Assembly: GCA_013398955.1 (NCBI GenBank)
Contig: VWPU01011612.1
Coordinates: forward strand, 30,473 to 94,472
Source of the DNA: Callaeas wilsoni
Taxonomy: Eukaryota > Chordata > Aves > Passeriformes > Callaeidae
Direction of reading: 5' to 3'
Length of the DNA: 64,000 bases
In this document: in pieces, positions 22,986 through 34,020 of the stretch
How the letters are laid out: every line of letters begins with the position of its first letter
Numbering within the stretch: the stretch's first letter is position 1
Translations under genes and position numbers: made by a program
The notes under the pieces: model-generated
Seen by the model: the letters and a program-made list of their open reading frames with translations, nothing else
Told to the model about the DNA's origin: nothing
Databases searched by the model: none

Positions 22986-23999
22986 ACTGAGGGTGCAAAG
23001 AAAGCGATTCCAAGGGCGGCTATTCCACACCGTGACATTCCTGCCAAGTCCAAGCACCTGGACAACCTCCAAGCTCCGGATTCTGGCCACAACAGGCCCA
23101 GGGCTACGGGATCCTGCTGCTCCCCATGAGATCCCTGCCACGCTCCCATCTGGCAGGAACGGCAGGGCCCTGCAGGATCCAGCCCGGCACTGGATCCCAA
23201 ACAGGACCCGCAGTACCCGGAAGGATGAGCACGGGGCTGGTGCCAAACCAGGGAATTCACCTCTGGGCTGGTCTCTCCCAGGTGAACGTCTGGAGGAGGC
23301 CACGACTCCTTCGACCGCCAGACAAAACCAACTCTGCCTCCATAAATCCACTTACTGCCCACAAACTGCTCCAGGACCCCCTGGAGCCACTTCCTCAGCT
23401 TTTACTCCATGGAAAGACCTCCACACACGTTATCCCAGGTCGTTCCCTGGGGATTCCCTCACAGCTGTCCCAGGCTTTCCCTCCTTTCACCACCTCACGA
23501 GCAGGGAGGGGGGCTGATGTCGCCAATCCCGGAGCAGGATCGGGTTTGCTGTGGCTGAGCAGGGACACACCAGGCCCTGGGACCTGTTCTGGATGTGACA
23601 GCATTCCCGGATTCCCTGCAGTGCACAGCATTCCCTGCGCTTCACCCCATGGAGGAGGCAGCGAGCGGAGCCCAGCAGCCATGGCAGCACCAGATCGGCG
23701 CTCCTATGGCAAAAGCCTCTGGCACAGAACGGAAAAAAGGAATCCATGAGGAGTTCATTTCCTCCTCCTGGGCCCACATTTCATTCCCAGCCTCCCAGCG
23801 CTTGGTGCTGCAGCTCCAAGGGGGACCGAGGAGGGGATGGGACAGAAAACTGCCCCGAAAGCCCCAACTGCACCAAAACCCAGCAGAGACTGCGGGAGGG
23901 GACAGAGCCTGGTGATTCCCGCAGCTCCCTCTCGCCTCCCAGCCCTTCCCGAGGCACGGCCGAGCTCCACGGGCTCTGTTCCGGGGTGATTCCCTGCTC

Positions 24000-24100
24000 C
24001 GAGGCTCAGCGACCCCGGGGCTGACCCGTGAGAAAGGGAGCGGGAGGGCTCCGCTCCCGCCCGCGGCCCCCGGCGCGCCCCGCCGGCCCCGCGAGGTTCT
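24000..24100. other. CpG-rich segment
   Basis: A short CpG-dense block, including CGGCGCGCCCCGCCGG, borders the AT-rich island at 24100-24445. No exon or TATA-type promoter can be assigned. It could be a methylation-free intragenic CpG island or simply local GC enrichment. Confidence 0.35.
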
Positions 24101-24445
24101 TTATCTCGTTACTCTAATGCAAACAGACTTCTGTGAGCTCTTTCACATCCAAAATTTCACCATTGCAGCGACCGCAGGCCTGGCAGCCTCTCTCCCGCCT
24201 GGAAAGGGAACAAACTTCCCAATCATTTCTAAATAACCATTTCAAGAGCACAGCTTTTCTTCTTTCATCCCACAAAAGGCAGAAATTTTGCTCGGGACCG
24301 CAAGCTGTCAACTTCCCAGCAAACCCCAAATCCCACTTAACTCTCTATTGTAAACAGTGTAGTATTGCGCTCCCACATCAATAAATAACATTCCTGAAGG
24401 AATTATTTCTGTGTTTGATTCACATTTGTTCTGCATATGCCACTG
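24100..24445. promoter_or_regulatory. Candidate conserved noncoding element
   Basis: This is unique AT-rich sequence with several transcription-factor-like motifs: ATGCAAAC (POU half site) near 24117, a perfect forkhead site TGTAAACA at 24349-24356, and ATCAATAAATAA near 24377. It has no CR1 homology and no coding frame. The sharp change from CpG-rich to AT-rich sequence is unlike neighbouring intron. Conservation itself cannot be seen from one sequence. Confidence 0.35.
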
Positions 24446-24744
24446 AGCCCAAGGTATTCACAACGCTCAACTCCTAAAAGCCTCGGCTTTCAAAAGGGCC
24501 GCGCGCGAGGCACTGGAGCGAGCCCGTCCCGGGGGATTGTGTGAGCCAGGATGAAATCCCAAATCGAGGATGTCATTTGTGGCCCCCCCACAACTCCTTC
24601 ACTGCAGGATAAAAAAAATTAAAAGGCTCCAAAGTGCCTCTCAGTGGGGCTGCCGAACTCCAGGGCCCAGATAGGGCTATCGGGGGGATCCACTGGATGT
24701 TGGACCCTCCTGGTTGGCTCCAGAGGGACCAGGATCTTTGGGAG

Positions 24745-25385
24745 AGGGATTTGGGATGTCGTGGATGCGGCTGGAATGGCCCAGCCCTGAACCCCCTGTG
24801 CCCTGGGCTGATCCCAGCGTGGGCAGCAGGAAAGGTGGGAATTCTGCCCCCGTGCCCCTCAGGTGAGACCCCCCCTGCAGAGCTGCCCCAGCCCCGGGGC
24901 CAACAGCACAAGGAGCTGGAGCTGCTGGAGAGAGTCCAGAGGGACACGGAGCTGCTCCAGGGCTGGAGCCCCTCTGCTCTGGAGCCAGCCTGGGACACCT
25001 GGGAATGTTCCCCTGGAGAAGGGAAAAATCCAGGGAGAGCTCCGAGCCCCTTGCAGGGCCTGAAGGGGCTCCAGGAGAGCTGGAGAGGGACTGGGGACAA
25101 GGGATGGAGGGACAGGACACAGGGAATGGCTTCCCACTGGGAAAGGGGAGATTGGGGTGGGATCTTGGGAAGGAATTCCTGGCTGGGAGGGTGGGGAGGG
25201 GCTGGGCTGGAATTCCCAGATTTGCTGTGGCTGTCCCTGGATCCCTGGCAGTGGTCCAGGCCAGGTTGGACATTGGGGCTTGGATCCACCTGGGATGGTG
25301 GGCGGTGTCCCTGCCCGTGGCAGGGGTGGCCCTGGATGGGCTTTAGGGTCCCTTCCACCCAACCCATTCCATGATTCCGTGACCA
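24745..25385 (+). mobile_element. CR1 LINE 3' fragment (~640 bp, long copy)
   Basis: Parallel to the copy at 4425-5082 over its whole length: GGCCAACAGCACAAGGAG, CTGCTCCAGGGCTGGAGCCC, GAGCTGGAGAGGGACTGGGG, CTGTGGCTGTCCCTGGATCC, GGTCCCTTCCACCCAACCC, CATTCCATGATTCCG. Sense on plus; no reverse transcriptase domain. Confidence 0.95.
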
Positions 25386-25794
25386 CAGACTGGCAAAGAG
25401 CAAAGCAACTCCTGAGGGCTCTGCAAGGCTTCAGAATAAAAAGCTACAACAAAGCACCAGGAGAGAGGGATGAAGGTGGAGAACGGGAGTAATTTGGGTT
25501 GCAGACACCCAGAAGTGATTCCAGCTCCGTTCCCATGGATTGGCAGGAGGCTCCTCTGCACTCCCACAGGTGTTTCCTCACCGACACCCACAGGGAAGAC
25601 GCTCCATATCCACCACGACTCTGCGTGAGCAGAAGCCTCAACCCCACAGAAATTCCATCCCTGTCCCGTCCTCGCAGGGATTCCCAAATGTGAGCAGCAG
25701 AGGAGCCCTGACAGGGATTAACCCTCTGGAAACGAGGAATCCCTTCAGTCCACGCCGCGCATCCGCCATCCCCGGCGCCCGCCCGGCACCGGGA

Positions 25795-26260
25795 TGGGAT
25801 TTGGGATTTGGGATTTGACCATTTCAACTTTCCGCAGTGGGCGTCTGTCTCGATGCACTAACAAAGAATTCCTCGGGAAGATTTCGGAAACAGAAGGATT
25901 ATTTAGCCACCCACACACAGGCAAAATTAACCAGTCATGGAAATTCAAGATAATAAATGCCATAATTTTGCCTTTAACTTCACAATTTTTTTTCCTTTTT
26001 TTCCCCCCCTAAAAGTGAATGTTTCTAATTTATGGAGAGAGAGAGAAAGAGGGGGGGAAAAAAAGAATAAAAAAACCCTTTCATTACTTTGTTTTTCCAT
26101 GGATCAGAACTCCCCAAATATAAGGAATTAACACGCTAATGTAAACACCCGTCTGCTCGTGGCGCTGGAACAGATTTACCCAGGCACTACAAAAGGCTGC
26201 CCCTCGCTGATTACCAGCCCCAACTTGTATAAAAACAACTCTATAAAGCTTTTTTTCCTC
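25795..26260. promoter_or_regulatory. Candidate conserved noncoding element
   Basis: AT-rich unique sequence with TTATTTAGCCACCC, TCAAGATAATAAATGCC, GGAATTAACACGCTAATG and a perfect forkhead site TGTAAACA at 26140-26147. It is interrupted by homopolymer runs (25986-26075). There is no coding frame and no CR1. Confidence 0.33.
25986..26085. repeat. Low-complexity T/C then GA/G/A runs
   Basis: TTTTTTTTCC and CCCCCCC runs are followed by GAGAGAGAGAAAGAGGGGGGG and A runs. These are simple-sequence tracts inside the AT-rich island. Confidence 0.9.
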
Positions 26261-26639
26261 TAAACGAGAGAGTGGTCGGCCTCCATTCCTCCCAAGAAAG
26301 CTGGAAAGGATGAGTTCCGGCTCCGGAGATCGCGGGGAGAGACACGGGACGGGAACGGCGAGGGGAGCCTGGTGGGGAAGTGAAACCTCCCGCTCCAGGC
26401 ACGGAGCACCAGGCTCTGACCCAGCTAATGGGGATGGAGAGCAAACAACCCGGGACTCGGTGCCCATCCGAGCGGCTGAGGGGTTCCTGCAGGCTCGTGA
26501 CTCCTGGGTTTTGGTGTCCGGGCAGGACGAGCCCCAGCGGGGCAGGGCAGGCCTGCAGAGCCCACAGTGCTCCAGCAGCCATCGACAAACTCATTCCGTC
26601 CACTTCCTTCAGCTGCAGCATTCCAAAGGCTCTCCAGGG

Positions 26640-26865
26640 CGTCCCAGAGAATCAGAAAAGCCCTCTGAGATCATCCAGTCCAAGTTTTGTCCGAACGCCC
26701 CCATTCCCACTAAACTCTATCCCAAAGTCCCTCATCCACTTGTTCCTGAGCACTCCCAGGGATGCTGCCTCCACCTCGGCCCTGAGGAGCTGTCCCAGTG
26801 CTCGAGCACTCTTCCAGAGAAGCAATTCCTGCTCATATCCAACCTCTCCTCACTAATCCCTGGGA
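26640..26865 (-). mobile_element. CR1 LINE 3' fragment (older subfamily)
   Basis: Antisense CR1 with AATCAGAAAAGCCCTCTGAG, ATCATCCAGTCCAAG, CACTCCCAGGGATGCTGCC and CTCATATCCAACCTCTCC. Confidence 0.85.
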
Positions 26866-27114
26866 ATTAAACCTCTTGAGAACCCAAATGTTTCCGAATC
26901 CCGTGTGACGGCCACGCAAGGGACACAACAGCGCCTCGACTCAACGCCCAGACCCTGCATTGAGCATTCCCAGCATTCCCCCAGGACACACTCCTGGCTT
27001 TCCTGCTTCCCTGGCTCATTCCCTGGAAGTGCTGAGCAGCCAGCAGGACCTGCCCTCCCCTTCTTCCCACCTGGCTGAGAAGTTGTGTGATTGCAGCATC
27101 ACCAACACCAGTTC

Positions 27115-27225
27115 CTTTCCCTTCCTTTTTCCTTTCCTTTCCTTTTTCCCTTCCCTTCCCTCCCCTTCCCCTCCCCCTTCCCTTTCCCTCTCTTTTCCCT
27201 TTCCTCTCCCTCATTTTGCAATATC
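27115..27225. repeat. Pyrimidine-rich (CCTTTTCCC)n tract
   Basis: About 110 bp made almost only of C and T, with runs such as TTCCCTTCCCTTCCCTCCCC. Homopurine on the EXOC6B RNA strand. Confidence 0.93.
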
Positions 27226-28172
27226 CAGAGTGACAGGAGCCAAGAGAAGAGCAAAGCTCCTGGGTGAGACTGGAAAAACAATGGGAAAAGGAGCTGGATT
27301 CTCACAGACACCAGGAGGGAAGGAGAAACCACCTCAAGAACGGCCAGGGGATGGTGTAAAATAAAATAAATCCTGGCTCCAACACAAAGCCCAAGTTTGC
27401 CTCCAGCTCGAGGTCTCCAGGCTTCCCAGTCCCAGCCCCCTTCGCTCTGCCCATAACTCAGAAGGAGGAATGATTTAAAAATTGGGGGTTTTTTTAAAAA
27501 AAAAAAAGGTGGTTCAGTCTGAGGAGTGAGTGAAGGGAAGCCTCTAGCCCCGGATCTCCAGCGGGACGGGACGTAAGGGATTGATTGCTCCGGTTTGAGC
27601 GCTCCTTGGGCCCTGGCTCACGAAATCTCCGTGGCTCCCAGGCCCCACTGAAGTGGTTTCCAAGAGCTAAAGCCTTGGATCAGCCTGTCAAACCCCGGGA
27701 AAACCCCCGGAAAGCCAGAGTGAAAACGCTGGAAGTGAGAGCCTGCCCTTCGATCCCCGGAGTCTGCACACACCAAATTAATAACGCACACCGGCAACCC
27801 CGAGCTGCTTTTCCCAACCCCTTCCCAAAGGTCTGGCAGCCCAACTTCCCCACAGCCCTTTCCCCGCAGTTAAATCTCAAGAGAAATGAAAATTCTGGGT
27901 GAAATCATATTTTTCCAACTCTGAGTGCACTTGGGATCAGAGTTATTTGGTTGTGATGACCAAATCCCTCGTTTTCAGCATAGGAACGAGGTCAAAGCAC
28001 CTCCCATGGGAATAACCCCAAATCCCATCCCCGACGCCAAGACCACGAGCTCGGCCGGGCTCCTCTGGCCCAGCTCTGGGAATTCCTCTGCTCCTGTGCA
28101 CAATCCTGATCTGTTCAGCTGGAATTCCAAAATGAGGGATTTCAGGCTGACGGTCTTTAGAATGTAAACAAG

Positions 28173-28470
28173 GAGGAGTTATTGGGACCAAAGAAAATCC
28201 CAAATTTCTTGAGCAGGAGCTCAATAATCCAAGCTGACCCCTCACGGGCAGAGCATCTCCCTCACATTCCTGCTCCAGGAAAATCAGGCAAAAAGGGATT
28301 CTTCCAGTTCCAATGGATTTTAGCAGGTTCAGTTTGACACCAAGATGGAAGAGGAGCTGTGGGACTCCTCACCTGTCCCATCCCTGCTCCCCATCCCCTG
28401 CCCAGCTTCTGGATGTTCCAAAGCTGAGCCTGGACACACAACTGACAAACTCCCCCCAAATCACCCCAAA
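28173..28470. repeat. Dispersed direct repeat, copy 1
   Basis: About 290 bp beginning near GGACCAAAGAAAATCCCAAA and containing GGCAAAAAGGGATTC and GCTTCTGGATGTTCCAAAGC. It recurs at 30345-30635. Not CR1. Copy 1 has ACACCAAGA inserted relative to copy 2. Confidence 0.92.
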
Positions 28471-28661
28471 CCTGACGCTCCAAAGGGGAATTATCCCCAA
28501 TTCCTCTCTCAAAGCTGTTCCATTTCCTGCACCTCAGCCTCAGTCCCAGGCTTACCCCCACACATCGCCTTTCACCAGATTTTGTTCTTTTACACCACAA
28601 AGTGGCCACCAGTTAATTTTTTTTTTTTTTTAGTAGAATGGACGTTTCTTGAAACTTGACA

Positions 28662-28935
28662 AAAACTATGGAATGGTCTTGGTGGAAAGGAACCTTAAGG
28701 ATCATCCTGTTCATCCCTGCCATGGCAGGGACACCTCCCACTATCCCAGGGTGCTCCAAGCCCCAATGTCCAGCCTGGCCTGGGCCACTCCCAGGGATCC
28801 ACAGGCAGCCACAACTCTGGGAATTCCATCCCAGCCCCTCACAGCCAGGAATTCCTTCCTAAAACCTTTTCTAATCCTATTTTCCTTCCATTTAAAGCCC
28901 TTGCCCATGTCCTGTCCCTCCCTGCCCTTGTACAT
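28662..28935 (-). mobile_element. CR1 LINE 3' fragment
   Basis: Antisense CR1 with ACTATGGAATGGTCTTGG, AACCTTAAGGATCATCC, GCAGGGACACCTCCCACTAT, CAGGAATTCCTTCC and ATGTCCTGTCCCTCCCTGCC. Confidence 0.93.
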
Positions 28936-28985
28936 ACACGCATATAAATATATATATTTATTTATAGCTATATGTATCTATAAAA
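28936..28985. repeat. AT-rich TATA-type simple sequence
   Basis: ATATAAATATATATATTTAT and neighbouring TATA steps directly abut the 5'-truncated end of the preceding CR1. Confidence 0.85.
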
Positions 28986-29422
28986 TCTGTGCCACACAAG
29001 GAAACCCATCACGGAGAAGGAGCTGGGATCCCTGCAGGAATCCTTGGATGCACTCCTATGGAATAACTGCCTGGCAGCCTCCTCAGCAGGGCTGCTGCGC
29101 CCTCACCCCCAGAGCAGTGACAGACAATTCAGATTTACGAGCTGCCCGCACCGGTTTGGAGCGACATCACAGTGACTGGATTCTGACAGATAAGAGCAGT
29201 CAACAAAAACCTCATTTCAGTCCTTATAAAGCCTCTGCCTCTCTGTGGGAGCTCTGGGAATGTTTTGCCACGGGAATCAGCTCCTGGGCTGCGTGTCAGG
29301 CCGGGACACCCTTCTGACCTGCTGGATGTCACCTCCCGGGCCACGGAGGAGAGCCCAGAGGGTGGGAGAGGAGCCCTCGCCACGGAGCTCATCCCTGTGT
29401 CCTTTCTCTTCATTTCTGTATG

Positions 29423-29866
29423 TGTGGAACCCAAAACAGCTGGAATCCAGAACAACTGGAACCCAAAAAAACTGAACCCAAAACTACTGGAATTCAAAAT
29501 AACTGGAACCCAAAACAACTGGAACTCAGAACAACTGGAATCCAGAACAACTGGAACTCAAAACAACTGGAACCCAAAACTGGAACTCAAAACAACTGGA
29601 ACCCAAAACAAATGGAACTCAAAACAACTGGAATCCAGAACAACTGGAACCCAAAACAACTGGAACCCAAAACAAATGGAACCCAAAACAACTGGAATCC
29701 AGAACAACTGGAACCCAAAACAATTGGAACCCAAAACAACTGAACTCAAAGCAGCTGAACTCAAAACAGCTGGAACCCAAAACAACTGGAATCCAAAACA
29801 ACTGGAATCCAAAACAACTGGAACCCAAAACAACTGGAACCCAAAACAACTGGAACCCAAAACAAC
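29423..29866. repeat. 16-bp minisatellite CAACTGGAACCCAAAA (~27 copies)
   Basis: The unit CAACTGGAACCCAAAA repeats over about 445 bp, with variants CAACTGGAATCCAGAA and CAACTGGAACTCAAAA interspersed. The 16-bp period gives a 16-residue periodic frame rich in Asn, Gln, Pro and Thr on the plus strand; I regard this as repeat read-through, not a protein. Confidence 0.97.
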
Positions 29867-29867
29867 A

Positions 29868-30000
29868 ATTCGAGGCCAGGCTGGACGGATGGATGGACCA
29901 GCCTGGTCTCTGGAAGGTGTCCCTGCCCATGGCAGCGGTGGCACTGGAAGAGGTTTAAGGTCCCTTCCAACCCAAACCATTCCATGGTTCTCTGACCAAC
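29868..30000 (+). mobile_element. CR1 LINE terminal fragment
   Basis: GAGGCCAGGCTGGACGG, AGGTGTCCCTGCCCATGGCA, AAGGTCCCTTCCAACCC and CATTCCATGGTTCTC: sense CR1 end joined directly to the 16-bp array. Confidence 0.9.
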
Positions 30001-30344
30001 TGAAGAAGCTGCTGCCCCTTAAGGAACTCGACCAAAGTCGCTCTTTTTTATCCACAGAATCTTCTGCTCCTGACGCCGCAGGAAGGGCAGGAGGGAAACC
30101 AGTGCCACCAGCAGCAGAGCCTGAATGCCCTTGTGAAGGGAAATCCCCTACAAAGCTCAGCCTACTTAAGACCTGCTCGCCCCATAAATGTGTTTCATTA
30201 ACCTTTACAGACTGAAGACAAACTCAGACTATAACGACTCCTCCTGCAGCTTTCCTGAAGCAAACCCAGGGAGTCTGTACCCAGGTTATGCCCTGAACCC
30301 AGAATTTATCATCTGCCGCTTCCTTCAGAAAGCAAACAGGGAGT

Positions 30345-30635
30345 TCTGGGGTACTAGGACCAAAGAAAATCCCAAATTTCTTGAGCAGGAGCGCCATAAT
30401 CCAAGCTGACCCTTCATGGGAAGAGCAGTTCCCTCATGTTCCCGCTCCAGGAAAATCAGGCAAAAAGGGATTCCTCCAGTTCCAAGGGACTTTCCGCAGG
30501 TTCGGTTTGATGGAAGAGGAGCTGTGGGACTCCTCACCTGTCCCATCCCTGCTCCCCATCCCCTGCCCAGCTTCTGGATGTTCCAAAGCTGAGCCTGGAC
30601 ACACAACTGACAAATTCCCACCAAATCACCCCAGA
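30345..30635. repeat. Dispersed direct repeat, copy 2
   Basis: Second copy of the 28173-28470 element, same orientation, about 2.17 kb away. The last ~110 bp (from GATGGAAGAGGAGCTGTGGG on) is almost identical to copy 1; the first part has scattered substitutions. Confidence 0.92.
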
Positions 30636-31131
30636 GCCGCCCCCACAAAGAACCCCCAGGTGAGACAGGACAGGAAAAACTCAAATGTTCACATCAAAAA
30701 TCAGACATTGAACCATTCTAGAGCCAACGTGAGCAGCAGCTTCCACTTTGCCCCAAATCCGTGTCCTTGAATGTCCACGTCCACGTCCACCCGCTCTGCC
30801 ACCTGCAGGAGCAGCCTGAGGTCACCCCACAGCACCCAAAAAAGGGAAGAGCAAGGGAAAAACCTCTCAGGAGGGCAAAACCTGCAGCGTCTCCTCCATA
30901 AAACTGGGACCAATGCCTAAATATTCCACGGGGGCTGGAAAAAATCCAAGGGGATCCCAGCACCCGGCAGGCTGATGCAGGATCAGCATCCCCGACCACA
31001 GAGAACGTTGGGGTGGCCCTCAAGGACTGGACTCACTTGGGAGCCTCTCCTGGGGGGAATGGGGAAGGGGAAAGGACAAAGGGGCACCAGCCATGTTGCC
31101 AAAAAACATTCCAGTTGGCTGCAGGAGGATA

Positions 31132-31157
31132 AATAAATAAGTAAATAAATAATAGAG
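31132..31157. repeat. (TAAA)n microsatellite
   Basis: GGATAAATAAATAAGTAAATAAATAATAG, a short imperfect tetramer run. Confidence 0.85.
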
Positions 31158-31829
31158 AGGTGGTGTTGGAAGAGGTGGAGCTCTGGGGAGATGGTCAACA
31201 ACCCTCCTTCAACCACCACTCCCTTGGGAATTCAACAGAAATGTCCAGGAATGGGAATTCCACCCCAAACTTCAGCCCAAACTTCAGCCCCGGACACAAC
31301 TCGAGGGGATCCAGGGATGAGGTGACCGAGATGTCCCTGCTCCATCTCCATCCCACCACGTGTCCCCTGCGTGCCCGTGGGGATGGTGGGGCAGGGCTGC
31401 AGCTCCATGGGGCTTCGTAAGGCAAGGTGGGACCAGGCGACGTTCCCGAGGTTTCCCTGCTCTTGGAGCTTCCCCAGCCTGCGAAACTCGGCCTTTCTCA
31501 CCCCCCATCCCCTCCGGAGCAACACTCATCCACCAGCACCTTCTGGAAGCTCTCCAGCTTCCACCAGAGCCGCTCCTGAGCCTTCCAGACACATCAGCCT
31601 CACCTCGAGAGGCAGAATCCCGGCCCTGTCTGCCAACATTTCCGTCAGAATCCCAAAAAGCAGCAAAAAGCATCTCCAAATGCCACGGCGCTCTGTACCC
31701 GAGCCCGGGCGATTCGGGAAATGTGGAAGGCATTAAAGGCCTCACTTTCCCTCGGCGCGGAGGGAACACGGACCTATAAACAACGCCTTGGAGGCATTTC
31801 AGCAGCTGCATCTACACAGGGGCCTTCTC

Positions 31830-32455
31830 TCACCATGACTTTTTAAGTCAATCAGAAATCGGCGGGGCCAGGAAGCCGTAAATTCGGCTTAAAAGGGAGA
31901 AAAGCAAATAAATGCTTGGAGGGCGGGGAGGGGGGAAAAAAATGGGAATCACCGGAGGCTTCCAAAGCCTTGTTTGTTTGCGATAAAGCTCAGCTGTACA
32001 CAAGCTGTCCCAGCCAGGCCCGGCCTGGTGACATTTCCGTGCAGCGGCACCACGGGGAGCGGCGCGCGAGGGGCTCTGCCAACGTTTTATCGGCAGCGAC
32101 TGCTCCCCGGGCTTTATGAGGCACAAAAGCTCCTTCTCCTCAGCCTCGTGGCCGCTCAGGACGTGAAGGCTCCGACTCAGAGGAAATTATTGGGATTTGA
32201 AAACCACGCGGCACCGAGCGGGGTTTGGTGCAGGGGACGTGGCACCCAAATCCCGGAGTTCTGAGGGGGAAACGTCTCCCAAAAAGCTCTTTAGGATATA
32301 TGGAACAAACCAGGGAGCGCCGGCGTGCATATTAAGGCTCCGTAAGAAAAGGGCTGATAAAATGAGGGAAATAATCCAATCATCCAATGGCAAACTCATC
32401 CTGTCCTTATTTCTTAATAAAATAAAAGCACAGCGTAAAATTAAACCTTAAAGAC
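31830..32455. promoter_or_regulatory. Candidate conserved noncoding element cluster
   Basis: This is about 600 bp of unique sequence mixing AT-rich blocks (TTTTTAAGTCAATCAG, AAAGCAAATAAATGC, AATAATCCAATCATCCAATGG, TTAATAAAATAAAAGC) with CpG-bearing ones. It holds paired CCAAT motifs near 32375-32390 and no CR1. No coding frame is recognised. Conservation has to be tested. Confidence 0.33.
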
Positions 32456-32914
32456 TCCAAGGTGGGCAGAGCTTTGCAGACAAAACCCCTGCAGAGCAAC
32501 AGGAGAGGAGGAAGACAGGATTCAGGGAATAAAGACAGAGACTGCCTGCAGTGGTGTCCAGCCCTTGGCCACAATCCCACGGGAACTGCAGGACTGAGCC
32601 CCAATGCCTGGGGACACCTGGGAGCACTCCCAGATTTCAGAGGTTTCTATAAAACAGGGAAGAGCCAGAGCCAGGGCTGGGCCACGTGCGCCCTCCATAA
32701 ATCCCATCATCCCTCCCTGGGGGATGGAATTTTATTGTCCCTGCTCGTGGAAGAGCTGATCCAAGTCTCCCTGGATGAGATAAATTCGCATTCCAGGACA
32801 ATGATCTCACGGAAGGAGCTCCCCATCTGAGGCCCTGCACACAAAGCTCAGGGCATGGACAAGAGACTTCCAGCACCTTCACCGGGGTGATCCCAAAGCT
32901 TCCCACCACAACTC

Positions 32915-33120
32915 CTCCATTCCTCCCTGCGAGGGTGGGGAGGGGCTGGGATGGAATTCCCAGGGAAGCTGTGGCTGCCCCTGGATCCTTCAGAGTGTCC
33001 AAACACTGGGGCTTGGAGCAGCCTGGGACAGTGGGAGGCGTCCCTGCCCATGGCAGGGGTGGCCCTGGATGGGCTTTGAGGTCCTTCCAAGCCATCCCAT
33101 TCCACGGTTCTATGAAATCA
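32915..33120 (+). mobile_element. CR1 LINE 3' fragment
   Basis: GCGAGGGTGGGGAGGGGCTG, GCTGTGGCTGCCCCTGGATC, GTCCCTGCCCATGGCAGGGG and CATTCCACGGTTCTATGAAA; sense, with a small deletion after AGAGTGTCC. Confidence 0.93.
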
Positions 33121-33534
33121 CCACATCCCAAGGATCCCATGGGATAATGCACCCAGCTGGGATCCCATAGGACAAGGGCAGCGCTGCCCAGGTAGGGCGG
33201 GGGAGAGCAGTGACGAGGTCAGAGGCTGCAGCACCCCAGAAGAAAAGGCTCCTGGAAGAACCTTCAGTGCCCACAGGAGGTCACCAGGAAGAAGCAGGAA
33301 CAAAACACGACCGGTTCTTCCTGAAAACACCCAGATTCTGCAGCCTCATCCACGGAGGCTTCCAAGGCGAAACCCCGAGAAAAGTCGGACCTGAACGTCT
33401 GACCTTGAGCAGGAGAGAGAACTGAGAGACCTCCCCTGGCTGTGCCTCACAAACCCAACGGCCTCGTGCTCTCTGAAGGTCCTCCTGAAGCTCCCCTACA
33501 GCAAACGGGGCCGAGCAGCATTGTGGAGGGTGGG

Positions 33535-34020
33535 GTTAATACAACCCTGGAATGGTTTGGGAGGGAAGGACCTTAAATCCCATCCCATTCCAAGGGCAGG
33601 GACACCTCCCGCTGTCCCAGGGTGCTCCAACCCCAGTGTCCAACCTGGCCTTGGACACTCCCAGGGATCCAGGGGCAGCCACAGCAAATCTGGGAATTCC
33701 AGACCAGCCCCTCCCCACCCTCCCAGCCACAAATTCCTTCCCAAGATCCCCGCCCCATCTCCCCTTTCCCAGTGGGAAGCCATTCCCTGTGTCCTGTCCC
33801 TCCAGCCCTTGTCCCCAGTCCCTCTCCAGCTCTCCTGGAGCCCCTTCAGGGCCTGCCAGGGGCTCCGAGCTCTCCCTGGATTTTTCCCTTCTCCAGGGGA
33901 ACATTCCCAGCTCTCCCAGCCCAGCTCCAGAGCAGAGGGGCTCCAGCCCTGGAGCAGCTCCATGGCCTCCTCTGGACTCATTCCAACAGGTCCACTCCTT
34001 CTTTCATTCCAGGCTATGAG
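33535..34020 (-). mobile_element. CR1 LINE 3' fragment (~485 bp)
   Basis: Longest minus-strand CR1 of this subfamily: CTGGAATGGTTTGGGAGGGA, CCGCTGTCCCAGGGTGCTCC, CCAACCTGGCCTTGGACACT, GGGAAGCCATTCCCTGTGTC, and CTCCTCTGGACTCATTCCAA at its far end. Confidence 0.95.

Noticed and set aside
27480..27510. TTTTTTTAAAAAAAAAAAA as a possible terminator or retrogene poly-A tail
   Set aside because: No processed-gene body or target-site duplication is visible beside it; it is a simple homopolymer junction.
29265..30215. 316-residue Asn/Gln/Thr/Pro-rich open frame
   Set aside because: Explained by the 16-bp minisatellite, followed by CR1 sequence.
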